Under the pieces are notes generated by a model. The model was not told the DNA's origin, made no database searches, and saw only the letters and a list, made by a program, of their open reading frames with translations. 64,000 nt of DNA from Chloroflexota bacterium (GTDB taxonomy: Bacteria; Chloroflexota; Anaerolineae; Aggregatilineales; Phototrophicaceae), in contig JAPOWG010000104.1 of assembly GCA_026707745.1 (NCBI GenBank), forward strand, positions 62,001-126,000, given 5' to 3'. Every line of letters starts with the position of its first letter. The stretch's first letter is position 1. This document shows, piece by piece, positions 8,496 through 18,175 of this stretch. Made by a program: the position numbers and the translations under genes.

Positions 8496-8990
8496 ATGTC
8501 TACAAGCTCGCACCGCGTCTGGAAATACGGCGACAACGTCAATACCGACGTCATCTTCCCCGGCAAGTACACCTATACGGTCAGCCACGATCCCGCAGAG
8601 CTGGCGCGTCACGCCTTGGAAGATCTGGATCCCGAATTTGCGGCGAATGTCCGGCCGGGCGATGTTATCGTTGCTGGCCGCAATTGGGGCAACGGCAGCA
8701 GTCGCGAGCAAGCGGTCACCTGCCTGGCGCATGCCGGCGTTCGAGCGGTGATAGCCAGCAGCTTTGCGCGCATTTACTATCGCAATGCCATCAACAGCGG
8801 CTTGCTGGCGATTCCCTGTCCGGAGATTGTATCTGTCGTGAGCGCTGGCGATTTCCTTGAGATCGACATGGAGAACTCGACATTGATATGGGATGGGCGC
8901 AAGTTCGACTTTCCTCCTCTGCCGGCGCAGGTGCGAGATATTCTGGACGCGGGCGGTATTATCCCCTATTTGCAAGCGAAGCATCTCTAG
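8496..8990 (+). CDS. Homoaconitase / 3-isopropylmalate dehydratase small subunit
   Basis: The 164-residue LeuD-type swivel-domain subunit has KYGDNVNTDVIFPGKY near the start and GRNWGNGSSREQAV at about residues 61-74, which shape the substrate pocket. It pairs with the large subunit just upstream. I chose ATG 8496, preceded by GAGGAG, because the upstream in-frame ATG at 8463 lies inside the repeat hairpin. The loop residues deciding homocitrate versus isopropylmalate cannot be judged safely by eye. Confidence 0.82.
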   Translation: MSTSSHRVWKYGDNVNTDVIFPGKYTYTVSHDPAELARHALEDLDPEFAANVRPGDVIVAGRNWGNGSSREQAVTCLAHAGVRAVIASSFARIYYRNAINSGLLAIPCPEIVSVVSAGDFLEIDMENSTLIWDGRKFDFPPLPAQVRDILDAGGIIPYLQAKHL

Positions 8991-9145
8991 TATCTCCCAG
9001 AATTCTTAGCTATTAGAAGTAGAACTTATCAATCTGTGAGGAATCGGGGCAAACCTGCATTCCGGTCATTCGGACACTGTGTGTAGCAATAGCTACAGCT
9101 TGTGTTAGAATAGGCAAGCAAGCACGCGCCGAACTCGGAGAATTC

Positions 9146-10681
9146 ATGCTAGCAATCGTCAACACCTGCGCTGTCATCGGCTTGGACGGTCAAATTGTCG
9201 AGGTGCAAACCGATTTCAACCCCCGCGCCTCGTTGCCCAGTTTTCATTTGGTCGGTTTGGCGGGCATCGCCGTCAAGGAAAGCAAAGAACGCGCCCGCTC
9301 GGCGATTCGCAACAGCGGCTTGCGCTTCCCGAACAAGTCCTATGTCGTCAATCTGTCACCTGCCGACATCCACAAGCACGGTCCCGCCTACGATTTAGCG
9401 ATCGCAATCGGCGTGCTGGCGGCGACCGATCAGATCCCTTTGCATGCGCTGGAAAACGCCTTGTTCATCGGCGAGTTGTCCCTGGACGGCGGCATCCGGC
9501 ACGTCAAGGGTGTGATGCCTATGGTCTACACCGCCCGGCAGCATGATATCGAGACCGTATACGTGCCGGAAGACGACGCCGCCGAAGCCGGCCTGATCGA
9601 CAATGTCCAAATCATTCCGGTGCGTTCCATCGGACAATTGGTGGAACATCTGTACCAATTGAACCCTGTCCAGCCCTACCGCACCGATCCGTCCGCGGTG
9701 AACGCGCAAGATTTGCTGGCTGATGGACTGGTAGACTTCGCCGACATCCGCGGACAGGAACATGTCAAGCGCGCTCTGGAAGTCTCCGCGGCCGGCAATC
9801 ACAACATCATGCTTTCGGGACCGCCAGGCGCCGGAAAGAGCCTGCAAGCCCGTTCCATGCCCGGTATTCTGCCGTCGTTGACCTTGCAAGAAGCATTGGA
9901 AGTGACGCGCATCTATTCCATCGTGGACATGCTATCGCAGGGCAACCCTTTGATACGGCAGAGGCCCTTCCGCGCGCCTCATCATACGATTTCGCAGGTT
10001 GGGCTGGTCGGCGGGGGCAGCATTCCCAAGCCCGGCGAAATCAGTCTGGCACACCGCGGCGTACTCTTCCTGGACGAAATCAATGAATTGCCGGTCAAAG
10101 TGTTGGAGGTGCTGCGACAACCGATTGAGGACAAAGTTGTCACGATCAGCCGCGCCCAGGGCAGCATCACCTTCCCCGCCAATTTCCTGCTGGTTGGCGC
10201 GCGCAATCCTTGTCCTTGCGGCTTCTATGGCGACCCGACGCAAGCCTGCAACTGTACGCCCAATCAGATCAAGCGTTACCAGACCAGGCTCTCCGGCCCC
10301 TTGTTGGATCGTATCGATATGCATGTGGACGTGCCGCGGGTGGATTTCGACAAGCTGATGGGCCGAGGCGAAGGTGAAAGCTCGGGGGAGATCCGACAGC
10401 GGGTCGAAGCCGCGCGAGCAATTCAGATCACCCGTTTTGGGGAGCATCCGGGTCTATTTGCCAATGCCGATATGTCCGTCAGCGAGATCGACCAGTTCTG
10501 CGTACTGACGGCGGAAGCGCGGCAGGTATTGACGCTTTCCGTGCGTAAACTGCAGTTGAGCGCCCGCAGCTATCACCGGGTGCTCAAGCTGAGCCGCACA
10601 ATCGCCGATCTGGATGCTTCAACTGACATTCAAGTACATCACATCGCCGAAGCGCTGCAATATCGGCCGCATAGCGACTGA
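9146..10681 (+). CDS. comM: YifB/ComM family Mg-chelatase-like AAA+ ATPase
   Basis: The 511-residue protein has the full ComM architecture: an N-terminal Lon-protease-like fold (residues about 1-170), a Walker A motif GPPGAGKS near residue 225, Walker B LFLDEINE, the zinc-site segment NPCPCGFYGD and a C-terminal helical domain. ComM homologues are hexameric helicases that promote branch migration in natural transformation. It stands alone, with GGAG close to ATG 9146. comF lies about 25 kb away in this window. Confidence 0.9.
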   Translation: MLAIVNTCAVIGLDGQIVEVQTDFNPRASLPSFHLVGLAGIAVKESKERARSAIRNSGLRFPNKSYVVNLSPADIHKHGPAYDLAIAIGVLAATDQIPLHALENALFIGELSLDGGIRHVKGVMPMVYTARQHDIETVYVPEDDAAEAGLIDNVQIIPVRSIGQLVEHLYQLNPVQPYRTDPSAVNAQDLLADGLVDFADIRGQEHVKRALEVSAAGNHNIMLSGPPGAGKSLQARSMPGILPSLTLQEALEVTRIYSIVDMLSQGNPLIRQRPFRAPHHTISQVGLVGGGSIPKPGEISLAHRGVLFLDEINELPVKVLEVLRQPIEDKVVTISRAQGSITFPANFLLVGARNPCPCGFYGDPTQACNCTPNQIKRYQTRLSGPLLDRIDMHVDVPRVDFDKLMGRGEGESSGEIRQRVEAARAIQITRFGEHPGLFANADMSVSEIDQFCVLTAEARQVLTLSVRKLQLSARSYHRVLKLSRTIADLDASTDIQVHHIAEALQYRPHSD

Positions 10682-10729
10682 CAAGTTGCATGTTGGCGCT
10701 AGAGACCAAGGCGGGGCTCCATGTGGACG

Positions 10730-11641
10730 CTATTCGGCGGAAAGCTGAAAGCGACGCGCGATTTGAACCTCCAGGACGCGATCCAGACTGAAGTTGTCGA
10801 TCTGAACATATGATGCCGCCGTCGCGGCTAGCGCAGCTTTTGGCGCCAGACCGATCAATTCCGTGCTTTCCACAGCCACGCCCAGACTATGCGCCTCCTG
10901 GCGCAGGGCTTCCAGCGCGCGATGGATTGACGTGATCCTGTAATTCGTCAGATTCATCGATACCTGCGCCGATCCGTTGACCAAAAGGCCCAGCGCCATG
11001 AGATGCGGCAGGCCGCCGGAGGACTCGCGCAGAGCCCGAGCGATGCGACGAGCAACTGCGACATCGTCTGTCGACAAGTAGACATTGAAGGCGATCAAGA
11101 TGTCGCGGGCGCCGATGGCGCAGGCGCCCGCGCCCCCCAAAATGCGCGGTCCGAAATCGGGGCGGCGTTCATCACTCGATTCGATACATTCGCGAAGACC
11201 CTCATAACCGCCGCGACGGATGTACGCCAGCCGCCGATTCCTGTCCCGAAGCGCTGCCTCTCCGTACAGGAAAACGGGTATCCGCAGTTCCTTGCCGACG
11301 CGCGCGCCAAGCTCGCGGGCCAGCCGCACACAGTCATCCATGCTCACGTTGTATAGCGGCACGAAGGGTAGGACGTCGGCGGCGCCGATACGCGGGTGCT
11401 GCCCGGAATGACAGTTCATATCGATTAGCGTTGCCGCAACCTGTATCCCCGTGAACGCCGACTCGACCACCGCTGCCGGTTCGCCAGCGAAGGTGACAAC
11501 CGAGCGGTTGTGATCGACGTCGCTTTCCCAACCGAGCACTGCCACGCCGTCGGTCGCCGATATAGCTGCGACGATTTCGCCAACTACCGCGGTTCTCCGC
11601 CCCTCGGAGAAATTCGCTACACATTCAACGATCCGTTGCAT
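10730..11641 (-). CDS. ftcD: Glutamate formimidoyltransferase (FtcD N-terminal type)
   Basis: This 303-residue protein has CVANFSEGRR at the N-terminus and HPRIGAADVLPFVPLYN around residues 83-99, both diagnostic of the formiminotransferase domain. The family moves the formimino group of formiminoglutamate to tetrahydrofolate during histidine breakdown. The cyclodeaminase domain of the bifunctional enzyme is absent, and no hut genes adjoin it. It is transcribed leftward and divergently from PEP carboxylase. Confidence 0.85.
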   Translation of the reverse strand: MQRIVECVANFSEGRRTAVVGEIVAAISATDGVAVLGWESDVDHNRSVVTFAGEPAAVVESAFTGIQVAATLIDMNCHSGQHPRIGAADVLPFVPLYNVSMDDCVRLARELGARVGKELRIPVFLYGEAALRDRNRRLAYIRRGGYEGLRECIESSDERRPDFGPRILGGAGACAIGARDILIAFNVYLSTDDVAVARRIARALRESSGGLPHLMALGLLVNGSAQVSMNLTNYRITSIHRALEALRQEAHSLGVAVESTELIGLAPKAALAATAASYVQIDNFSLDRVLEVQIARRFQLSAE

Positions 11642-11812
11642 ACCCTTGGCCAGTGTTTAATCTAATGAGAATCCATGTCGATCAAGATCTTCATCATACC
11701 AGATCGAAATCTCTAAGGCAGCCATTTCAAATTGCTCTGGATATGGCTCCCAAGTTGAACTATAGTGCGGCAAGCGGGCAAGCAAACCTGCCCGGTCAAC
11801 GGAGAGACGGGT

Positions 11813-14509
11813 ATGAGCGACGGACAAAAAACCGGGGCTTCTTCACTGAGCAAAGACATCCGGACTTTGGGAAACCTCCTCGGTGTCATTATCCAGGAGC
11901 AGGAAGGCATCGAGGCATTTGACCTGGTGGAGGAGATACGGGCTGTTTCCAAGGCGCGACGGAGTGGCGATGCCAAGGCGGCATTCAAGCTGGCCCATCG
12001 TCTGGAGTCGCTGCCGCTAGAATCCAAAAGTGTACTCATAAAGGCCTTCTCCAACTATTTCCAATTGATAAATATTGCCGAGGACTTGCAGCGCATTCGC
12101 GTGATTCGCCAGCGCGAGGCCAAGGGCACTCTCAAGGAATCGATCCGAAACGCGGTGCGCACCCTAAAGGAGAACGGGAAAAGCGCCGACCAGGTGCGCA
12201 GCCTTCTCAACCAGACGCGTCTTCGGCTCGTGCTCACGGCGCATCCTTCCGAAGCCAAGCGCCAGGAGATTCTCATCAAGCTGCGCCATATCGCCTCCAT
12301 GATGGAAGTACGCGACCGGCATAATCTGCTCCCGCGCGAACTGCGTAAACTGGAAGGCGATCTGGCGGAAGAAGTCGAAGAACTCTGGCAGACCCGCCCT
12401 ATTCGCGCGACCAAGAAACAAGTTGCTGACGAGGTTGCCTTTGGCATTTATTTCATCCGTTCGGTTGCTGTCGATGTAGTGATCGACATTTACGAAGACC
12501 TGCAGGGTGCGCTGGAAGAACATTACCCGGACGACGATTGGTCGGAGTTGCCGCCGGTCCTGCGCTACGCATCCTGGATTGGCGGCGACCGCGATGGCAA
12601 CCCAAACGTGACAACCGATGTTACGCTGCAAACCCTAGAGACTTTGCGACGGACGGCGCGCCAGATTTACCTTGAGGAAGTCGAGAATCTGATACAATAC
12701 TTGACGCAAGATACCGAGAGCGCCGGCGTCTCCCCCGATCTCCGCTCGGCGCTGGCCGACGCCAGCGAGGCGCGCGAACTGTATCCGGGCGAGGCTTATC
12801 GCCAGCAGATGTCCAGGATTCATGCTAGGCTGACAGATGACAGATACCGTTCCAGCCGCGAACTACTGGACGACCTGTTAGTCGTACAGCGCAGCCTGAA
12901 AGAGCATCAAGGCACGCGCTCTGCGATGGGCGCCGTGCAACGCCTGGTGCGGAAGGTCCGCTTGTTCGGTTTGCACCTGGTTCCGCTTGAAGTGCGTGAA
13001 GACGCCGGCTTGCACGCCGCAGCCCTGGATGAGATGTTCCGATTCTTTGATATCAATAGCGGATATCTCTCGTTGCCCGAAGAAGAAAAGCAGAACCTGC
13101 TAAGTTTTGAGATAGGCAATCGCCGCCCTCTATTCCCTATAGACATAAGTGTATTCACTGAAACGACGCAAAGTATCATCCGAACCTGGCAGATGATCGG
13201 CACTGCGCATCGGCAAAATGACCCGATCGTGATCGACACCGTAATCGCCAGTATGTCGAAGCAGCCCAGCGATGTTTTGACAATGTTGCTATTCGCCCGA
13301 GAAGTCGGTATCGACAGCGATGTCTACATCGTGCCTCTATTCGAGACCATAGACGACTTGTATCGAGCGCCGGAGATCATGACACAACTGTTCGACAACG
13401 TCGAATACCGCAACTACCTGAACTCGCGTTCAGGCAAGCGCGGCTTGCGTCAACAAGTCATGATCGGTTACTCCGACAGCAGCAAGGACGGGGGTTATCT
13501 GGCGTCGAACTGGAATCTGTACAACGCCCAGCGAATTCTGACCAGCACCTGCGTTGATCAAGGCGTGTCCTTGGAATTGTTCCATGGTCGCGGCGGCAGT
13601 ATCGGGAGAGGCGGCGGGCCAACCAACCGCGCAATCTTGTCGCAACCACCGGAGTCCCTGCGCGGAGGCGTCAAAATCACCGAGCAGGGCGAGGTCATCG
13701 CCTATCGTTATAGCAACAAGGGCATTGCCCATCGTCACCTGAATCAAGTGATGAATGCGGTCTTGATTGGCATGGGCTTGCAAGAGGAACGGCACGTGCC
13801 GCCGGATTATCTACTGGCCATGGCTGAACTGTCGCGGATAAGCAGCCAGGCATACCGGCATTTTGTCTACGAGAGCGACGGCTTTATCGAATACTGGCAA
13901 CAAGCGACGCCGATCAACGAATTAAGCATGATGCAGATCAGTTCCCGCCCGGCAAAGCGTACGAAAAAAGGTGGATTCGCCGCAATGCGGGCCATCCCCT
14001 GGATGTTCAGTTGGATGCAGAGCCGCGCCATCGTGCCGAGCTGGTATGGGATCGGCAGCGCCTTCGAGAGCTATTGCGAAAGTTATCGCGACGGCATTGA
14101 TCGCCTGCGCGAGATGTATCAGAAATGGGCCTTCTTCAACGCCATCATCGACAATGCGCAGTTGGACGTAGCCAAAGCGGATATGGGCATTGCCGAGCTA
14201 TATGCCTCGTTAGTAGACCCGCCGGAGCTGCGCGACCAGTTCTTTCAGCGCATCAAGAATGAACATGCCCTTAGCAGCGCGATGATTTTGAAAGTTACCC
14301 AGCAGGATAGTTTGCTCTCCAATATGGCGGCAATAAAGACCTCGATTGAACGGCGGAATCCGTATGTCGATCCGCTCAACTTCATGCAGATTGCGCTCCT
14401 GCGGGAACTGCGCCAACTTGACTCGGATGCCAACGATCGCGACGCGGTGCTAGGAGCTACATTGGCTACGATCAACGGGATTGCCGCAGGCATGAAAACA
14501 ACCGGCTAA
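11813..14509 (+). CDS. ppc: Phosphoenolpyruvate carboxylase
   Basis: The 898-residue enzyme matches the usual PEPC length. It has the catalytic His segment VLTAHPSEAKR, the metal/PEP-binding GYSDSSKDGGYLASNW near residue 555, the glycine-rich FHGRGGSIGRGGGP and the downstream SSRPAKR. It carboxylates PEP to oxaloacetate, replenishing the TCA cycle that feeds 2-oxoglutarate to lysine synthesis. ATG 11813 follows GGAGAG closely; the in-frame GTG 11765 lacks a ribosome-binding site. It ends against a convergent VOC gene. Confidence 0.92.
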   Translation: MSDGQKTGASSLSKDIRTLGNLLGVIIQEQEGIEAFDLVEEIRAVSKARRSGDAKAAFKLAHRLESLPLESKSVLIKAFSNYFQLINIAEDLQRIRVIRQREAKGTLKESIRNAVRTLKENGKSADQVRSLLNQTRLRLVLTAHPSEAKRQEILIKLRHIASMMEVRDRHNLLPRELRKLEGDLAEEVEELWQTRPIRATKKQVADEVAFGIYFIRSVAVDVVIDIYEDLQGALEEHYPDDDWSELPPVLRYASWIGGDRDGNPNVTTDVTLQTLETLRRTARQIYLEEVENLIQYLTQDTESAGVSPDLRSALADASEARELYPGEAYRQQMSRIHARLTDDRYRSSRELLDDLLVVQRSLKEHQGTRSAMGAVQRLVRKVRLFGLHLVPLEVREDAGLHAAALDEMFRFFDINSGYLSLPEEEKQNLLSFEIGNRRPLFPIDISVFTETTQSIIRTWQMIGTAHRQNDPIVIDTVIASMSKQPSDVLTMLLFAREVGIDSDVYIVPLFETIDDLYRAPEIMTQLFDNVEYRNYLNSRSGKRGLRQQVMIGYSDSSKDGGYLASNWNLYNAQRILTSTCVDQGVSLELFHGRGGSIGRGGGPTNRAILSQPPESLRGGVKITEQGEVIAYRYSNKGIAHRHLNQVMNAVLIGMGLQEERHVPPDYLLAMAELSRISSQAYRHFVYESDGFIEYWQQATPINELSMMQISSRPAKRTKKGGFAAMRAIPWMFSWMQSRAIVPSWYGIGSAFESYCESYRDGIDRLREMYQKWAFFNAIIDNAQLDVAKADMGIAELYASLVDPPELRDQFFQRIKNEHALSSAMILKVTQQDSLLSNMAAIKTSIERRNPYVDPLNFMQIALLRELRQLDSDANDRDAVLGATLATINGIAAGMKTTG

Positions 14510-14510
14510 G

Positions 14511-14903
14511 TCATGCCCCAGGGGCGGGCCAGTCCGGCGTCGTGAAGCGCTGTATTTCCAACAGATAACCGTCCGGGTCTCGGACAAAGAAATGATAAAT
14601 CCCGTATCGTTCGTTGGCGCGCGGCGCGTGCTCGCAGGCCCAGTCCCTCGATGTGATACGCTTGTACCAGCCGTCTACATCCGCCGTAACCAGGGTGAAA
14701 ATGAGACCGTCCTGGCTCGTCTCGGCAGTTTCGCGTTCGCAAATACCCAGGAACGCGGAGTTCCCTGTCACACGATATATGCGACAGCTGCCCTGGTCCA
14801 GAACAAGCGGAAAGCCAAGTATGTCTTGGTAAAACCGTCCGGAACGCCCGAGTTCGCGGACATAGAGAAACGTAATCTGTGAATCTATAGGAAGGGTCTG
14901 CAT
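14511..14903 (-). CDS. VOC (glyoxalase/bleomycin-resistance) family protein
   Basis: The 130-residue product is a single vicinal-oxygen-chelate unit. It shows the beta-alpha-beta pattern of LYVRELGRSGRFYQDILGFP at the start and the terminal YHFFVRDPDGYLLEIQRF strand with a metal-ligand Glu. The substrate is unknown. It lies tail-to-tail with ppc, one base apart. Confidence 0.8.
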   Translation of the reverse strand: MQTLPIDSQITFLYVRELGRSGRFYQDILGFPLVLDQGSCRIYRVTGNSAFLGICERETAETSQDGLIFTLVTADVDGWYKRITSRDWACEHAPRANERYGIYHFFVRDPDGYLLEIQRFTTPDWPAPGA

Positions 14904-14945
14904 TCAGAAACCGGCCTCGCGCTTACCTGTCGAAACTTCGAAGAT

Positions 14946-16574
14946 TCAATCTGAAGACGATCCAACTTGTGTCCCGCCGGCGCCCTCGACAAGAGCGAAT
15001 AGCGAATTGACGCCGGGATCGCGCAGGAATTCATTCCGCGTCTCAATAGTTAATGGCGCTTGTTCTGTGGACAGCAAACCCCAGAACAATTCTGGATACG
15101 CAACCTGTCCCGTTCCAATTTCGGCATAGGTTCGCAGTAGTTGGAAGAATTGCTCGTCCCCCATATCTTGGCGTAGATTATGCAGCATCTGCGCGCCGCG
15201 AAGGTAAATCGCGTTGATATATTCACGGAAGGTGTTGAACTCGTAGACCTTGCTGTCAACATCACCCTGCGGGAAATAACCCGCCACGCGAAAGGTCCAC
15301 CACCAATTCTTGTCCGCCGGATAATGCGATTCGATGAACAGGTACTCGCTGTAGGTCGCCAAGGCTTCGTCAAGCCAGGGATGGAGCGCGGCATCGCTTC
15401 CAACAAGCGCATACCACCACTGATGAGCGATTTCGTGAACGGATACCAGCGTCAGATAGTTATAGACTGTCCCGTCAAACTGGGCGAACCAGGCCGAGCC
15501 CACATAGACCAGACCGGTAAACTCCATGCCATCGGGGAAGTCGCCCTGTACGACAACCAGGCGATCATGAGGGTATTTGCCAAAGAGCCTTTCAAACAAT
15601 TCCAGCGCTTGAATCGTTATTGTTAAAACATGGGATGCGCTATTCTTGCCGTTAATATTGACGCCCGCCTGTGAATCGCGCAGCGTGTAAACGGCGACGC
15701 CAACTCCGCTAGCGGTACCGCCTTCGAGAAGTTGAAACTTCTCGCTTAGGCTGAGGGCAAAGTCGCGCGATCCCCGCAATTCGACTTGCCAAAGGCCCGG
15801 CTCCAATTCCTTGATTTCGCCCGGCGCAGCCAGTTTCAGGTCCTCCGTCGCGTCTTGCACATGCACTTCCACCTGCCAATCCGCAACATCGTAGACGATC
15901 TGTTCGCCGAAGTTTGCGGGGCTGTGGATGCGCCATTCCTTGTTTATGCGCGCGGCGACATTCGGCAGAAAATGCGCCAAATTCAACTGACGCGGACTGT
16001 AACCAAAGAAACCGCGAAAGGCGCGCATGCCATCTCGTATCACATCGGGGAGCAAGCGAAACCGTATTTCGATTTCTATCGCGCAGCCCGGGGGCAAGGC
16101 GATGGCTAGCGGGATCTCCAGCCTATTTGAGTCAAGTTCGTGGTACGCAGGAGACTCGTCGACCAATAGCTCGTTGAGCACAAAGCTGCCATCCCATTGA
16201 TTGGCCTGAATGTCCAGGACAATGGACTGCAAAGAAGCATCTTCACGATTCGTGAAGGAAAGGAGTTGATCAACGCTGGCAGCCTTTTGCGCATAGTCAA
16301 TATCAACCCGGGCAGCGACTTGACGGGCGGAGCTTGCGCCATCATCAATTCCACAGGCATATGGATACGATGGCGTGGATTCGACGGGCGCGACTGTATT
16401 CTCCAAGGCTGGGCTTGGGGTCGGTGAAGCGGACTCGCTTGTGAGGTCGAGACGCAAATTCGGCGCATTCGACGGCGCCGAATTGACATCTGGCGGGATA
16501 CTGCCGAGATTGCATGCGCATAGCAAGGCGCAGGTGAACACTGTCAAGCCGAGTAATCTGAGCATGATCTGCAT
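14946..16574 (-). CDS. M1-family metallopeptidase lipoprotein
   Basis: The 542-residue product begins with a lipoprotein signal (hydrophobic LRLLGLTVFTCALLCAC, with lipobox LCAC). It carries the gluzincin motif HEIAHQWW followed 18 residues later by the third ligand in WLDEALATYSE. A GMEF-like exopeptidase motif is seen as DGMEFTGLVYV. This fits an extracytoplasmic M1 aminopeptidase-like enzyme with an N-terminal beta domain. An in-frame ATG at 16601 would precede the signal sequence, so ATG 16574 is preferred. Confidence 0.82.
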   Translation of the reverse strand: MQIMLRLLGLTVFTCALLCACNLGSIPPDVNSAPSNAPNLRLDLTSESASPTPSPALENTVAPVESTPSYPYACGIDDGASSARQVAARVDIDYAQKAASVDQLLSFTNREDASLQSIVLDIQANQWDGSFVLNELLVDESPAYHELDSNRLEIPLAIALPPGCAIEIEIRFRLLPDVIRDGMRAFRGFFGYSPRQLNLAHFLPNVAARINKEWRIHSPANFGEQIVYDVADWQVEVHVQDATEDLKLAAPGEIKELEPGLWQVELRGSRDFALSLSEKFQLLEGGTASGVGVAVYTLRDSQAGVNINGKNSASHVLTITIQALELFERLFGKYPHDRLVVVQGDFPDGMEFTGLVYVGSAWFAQFDGTVYNYLTLVSVHEIAHQWWYALVGSDAALHPWLDEALATYSEYLFIESHYPADKNWWWTFRVAGYFPQGDVDSKVYEFNTFREYINAIYLRGAQMLHNLRQDMGDEQFFQLLRTYAEIGTGQVAYPELFWGLLSTEQAPLTIETRNEFLRDPGVNSLFALVEGAGGTQVGSSSD

Positions 16575-16716
16575 CTTACAGTCACCCGCCGCCCTACACA
16601 ATGCGCGGTTCCAGAGCGACTGTGAATGACGATATGACCTTGTCGAAAAGATGTGTTATCCTTCCCGGCAAGTTTTACTCGCCGTTCCGCCGCCCGGCAG
16701 ATGCCCGAGATCGTCA

Positions 16717-17634
16717 ATGGACGCGACCGCAAATGTGAGTTTTCAGCAAAAGATCGTCGCGGCGATACGCCTGTCTCGCTGGCGTGAACATGTTCCATTT
16801 ACGATCCCGCTTAGCCTCGTTGGAAGTCTGCTCGCGATTGAAGCCACAGGAGCGGAGGTTGATTGGCGAGCCTTCGCAGTGATCGCCGCAAACATCTTCT
16901 CAATGTCATTCGCATTTGTGATCAACAATATCGCTGACGCGCCGGACGATGCGTTGAATCCCCAAAAAATGCGCCGTAACGTGATAAGCAATGGCGTAAT
17001 GTCGTCTCGCGAAGGATGGTTCCTGGCGACGTTGACTTCGACCGCCGCGCTGTTGCTCTATGCCCTAAGTGGCGCCTGGGCTCTGGCGATTGGCGGCGTA
17101 ACGCTTGTTCTCTGTTTTTTGTATTCGGCGCACCCGTTTCGGCTGAAGGCGCGTCCGGTCACAGATGTTTTGTCTCATGCCTTGATGCTCAGCGGTCTTC
17201 TGATGATGACGGGCTATTTCGCTTACGATACCGATCCCCAGGTCGCCTGGCTGGTTATCCTCGCGGCGATTCTCTTTTCGGCATACGGCCAATTCTACAA
17301 TCAGATTGACGACTACGAGCTGGACAAATCGGCCGGACTCCAAAATACTGTCGTATTGCTGGGCAAGCCTTTGACGCGTCTGCTGAGTTTCGGGTCGTTG
17401 CTAGCGGCGCTTGTATGCATGGCGGTCTCTATTCAATATGGCTTGTTCCCGCCCTGGCTGGGAACCTTCCTGATCATTGGTTTCCTCATCGTCGTGATGT
17501 TTCCCTGGGAATTCGATATGCGGGGCAACCTGGCAACGGACGGAGGCAACGTGCAGCGTCCGGGGCTTATCGTCGCGAACCTGGTCGCGATGGTGTGGCT
17601 AGCGTCCGCGATGGGCGTGCTATCCATTGGATAA
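16717..17634 (+). CDS. UbiA-family prenyltransferase
   Basis: The 305-residue polytopic protein has both aspartate-rich signatures of the UbiA superfamily: NNIADAPDD (NxxxDxxxD) near residue 71 and NQIDDYELD (DxxxD) near residue 200. Such enzymes attach a prenyl chain to an aromatic or lipid acceptor in the membrane. The acceptor cannot be assigned, since no quinone, heme or archaeal-lipid genes adjoin. ATG 16717 puts a short hydrophilic N-terminus before the first span. A small membrane protein follows. Confidence 0.8.
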   Translation: MDATANVSFQQKIVAAIRLSRWREHVPFTIPLSLVGSLLAIEATGAEVDWRAFAVIAANIFSMSFAFVINNIADAPDDALNPQKMRRNVISNGVMSSREGWFLATLTSTAALLLYALSGAWALAIGGVTLVLCFLYSAHPFRLKARPVTDVLSHALMLSGLLMMTGYFAYDTDPQVAWLVILAAILFSAYGQFYNQIDDYELDKSAGLQNTVVLLGKPLTRLLSFGSLLAALVCMAVSIQYGLFPPWLGTFLIIGFLIVVMFPWEFDMRGNLATDGGNVQRPGLIVANLVAMVWLASAMGVLSIG

Positions 17635-17683
17635 GCGCATTGTGCTAGAATTGCGGTAGGGACGGCCACGATCGGGACAGACC

Positions 17684-18076
17684 ATGGAAACGATACATGA
17701 GATTCTATTTAACACCCATATCTTGTATTCTTTGGCGCTGGGATTGTGGGCAGCCATCATCGCCGCGCGTAAAGACCCCATCGGCGGAAATTTTTGGGGC
17801 GCCATGTTGACCTATGCGCTGCTGGCCGGTGTGACATTGCTGGTGGGCATTGCACTCCTGGCGACCGGCTATCAGCCGCGCTCCGGCCGCGTGATCGTCT
17901 ATGTGCTTTACATGTTCTGGCTGGTGATCATCATGCCGGGCACCTTCACCATGTTAAGAGGTCGTGACGATCGTTCCGCCGCCATCACTTTTTCCCTGCT
18001 CGCGTTCTTCAATTTCTCCACATCAATCAGCATGATCGAACGTGAACTGGTAGGACCCTGGATCGAACTGACCTGA
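17684..18076 (+). CDS. Small polytopic membrane protein of unknown function
   Basis: The 130-residue product has four hydrophobic stretches (about residues 10-28, 38-60, 70-88, 100-115) and no motif I recognise. It begins with ATG 17684, about 50 bp after the UbiA gene and on the same strand, so co-transcription is likely. It is followed within about 100 bp by the CCA-adding-type gene. Confidence 0.6.
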   Translation: METIHEILFNTHILYSLALGLWAAIIAARKDPIGGNFWGAMLTYALLAGVTLLVGIALLATGYQPRSGRVIVYVLYMFWLVIIMPGTFTMLRGRDDRSAAITFSLLAFFNFSTSISMIERELVGPWIELT

Positions 18077-18175
18077 CACGGCTTGGCCTCAAGCACAGGG
18101 GCGCGCATGCGTCGTCGGCCCATGTTACAGCCGCGTTCGCGGGGGGAATCGCGCGCGAAAGCATTGGATCAGCAT

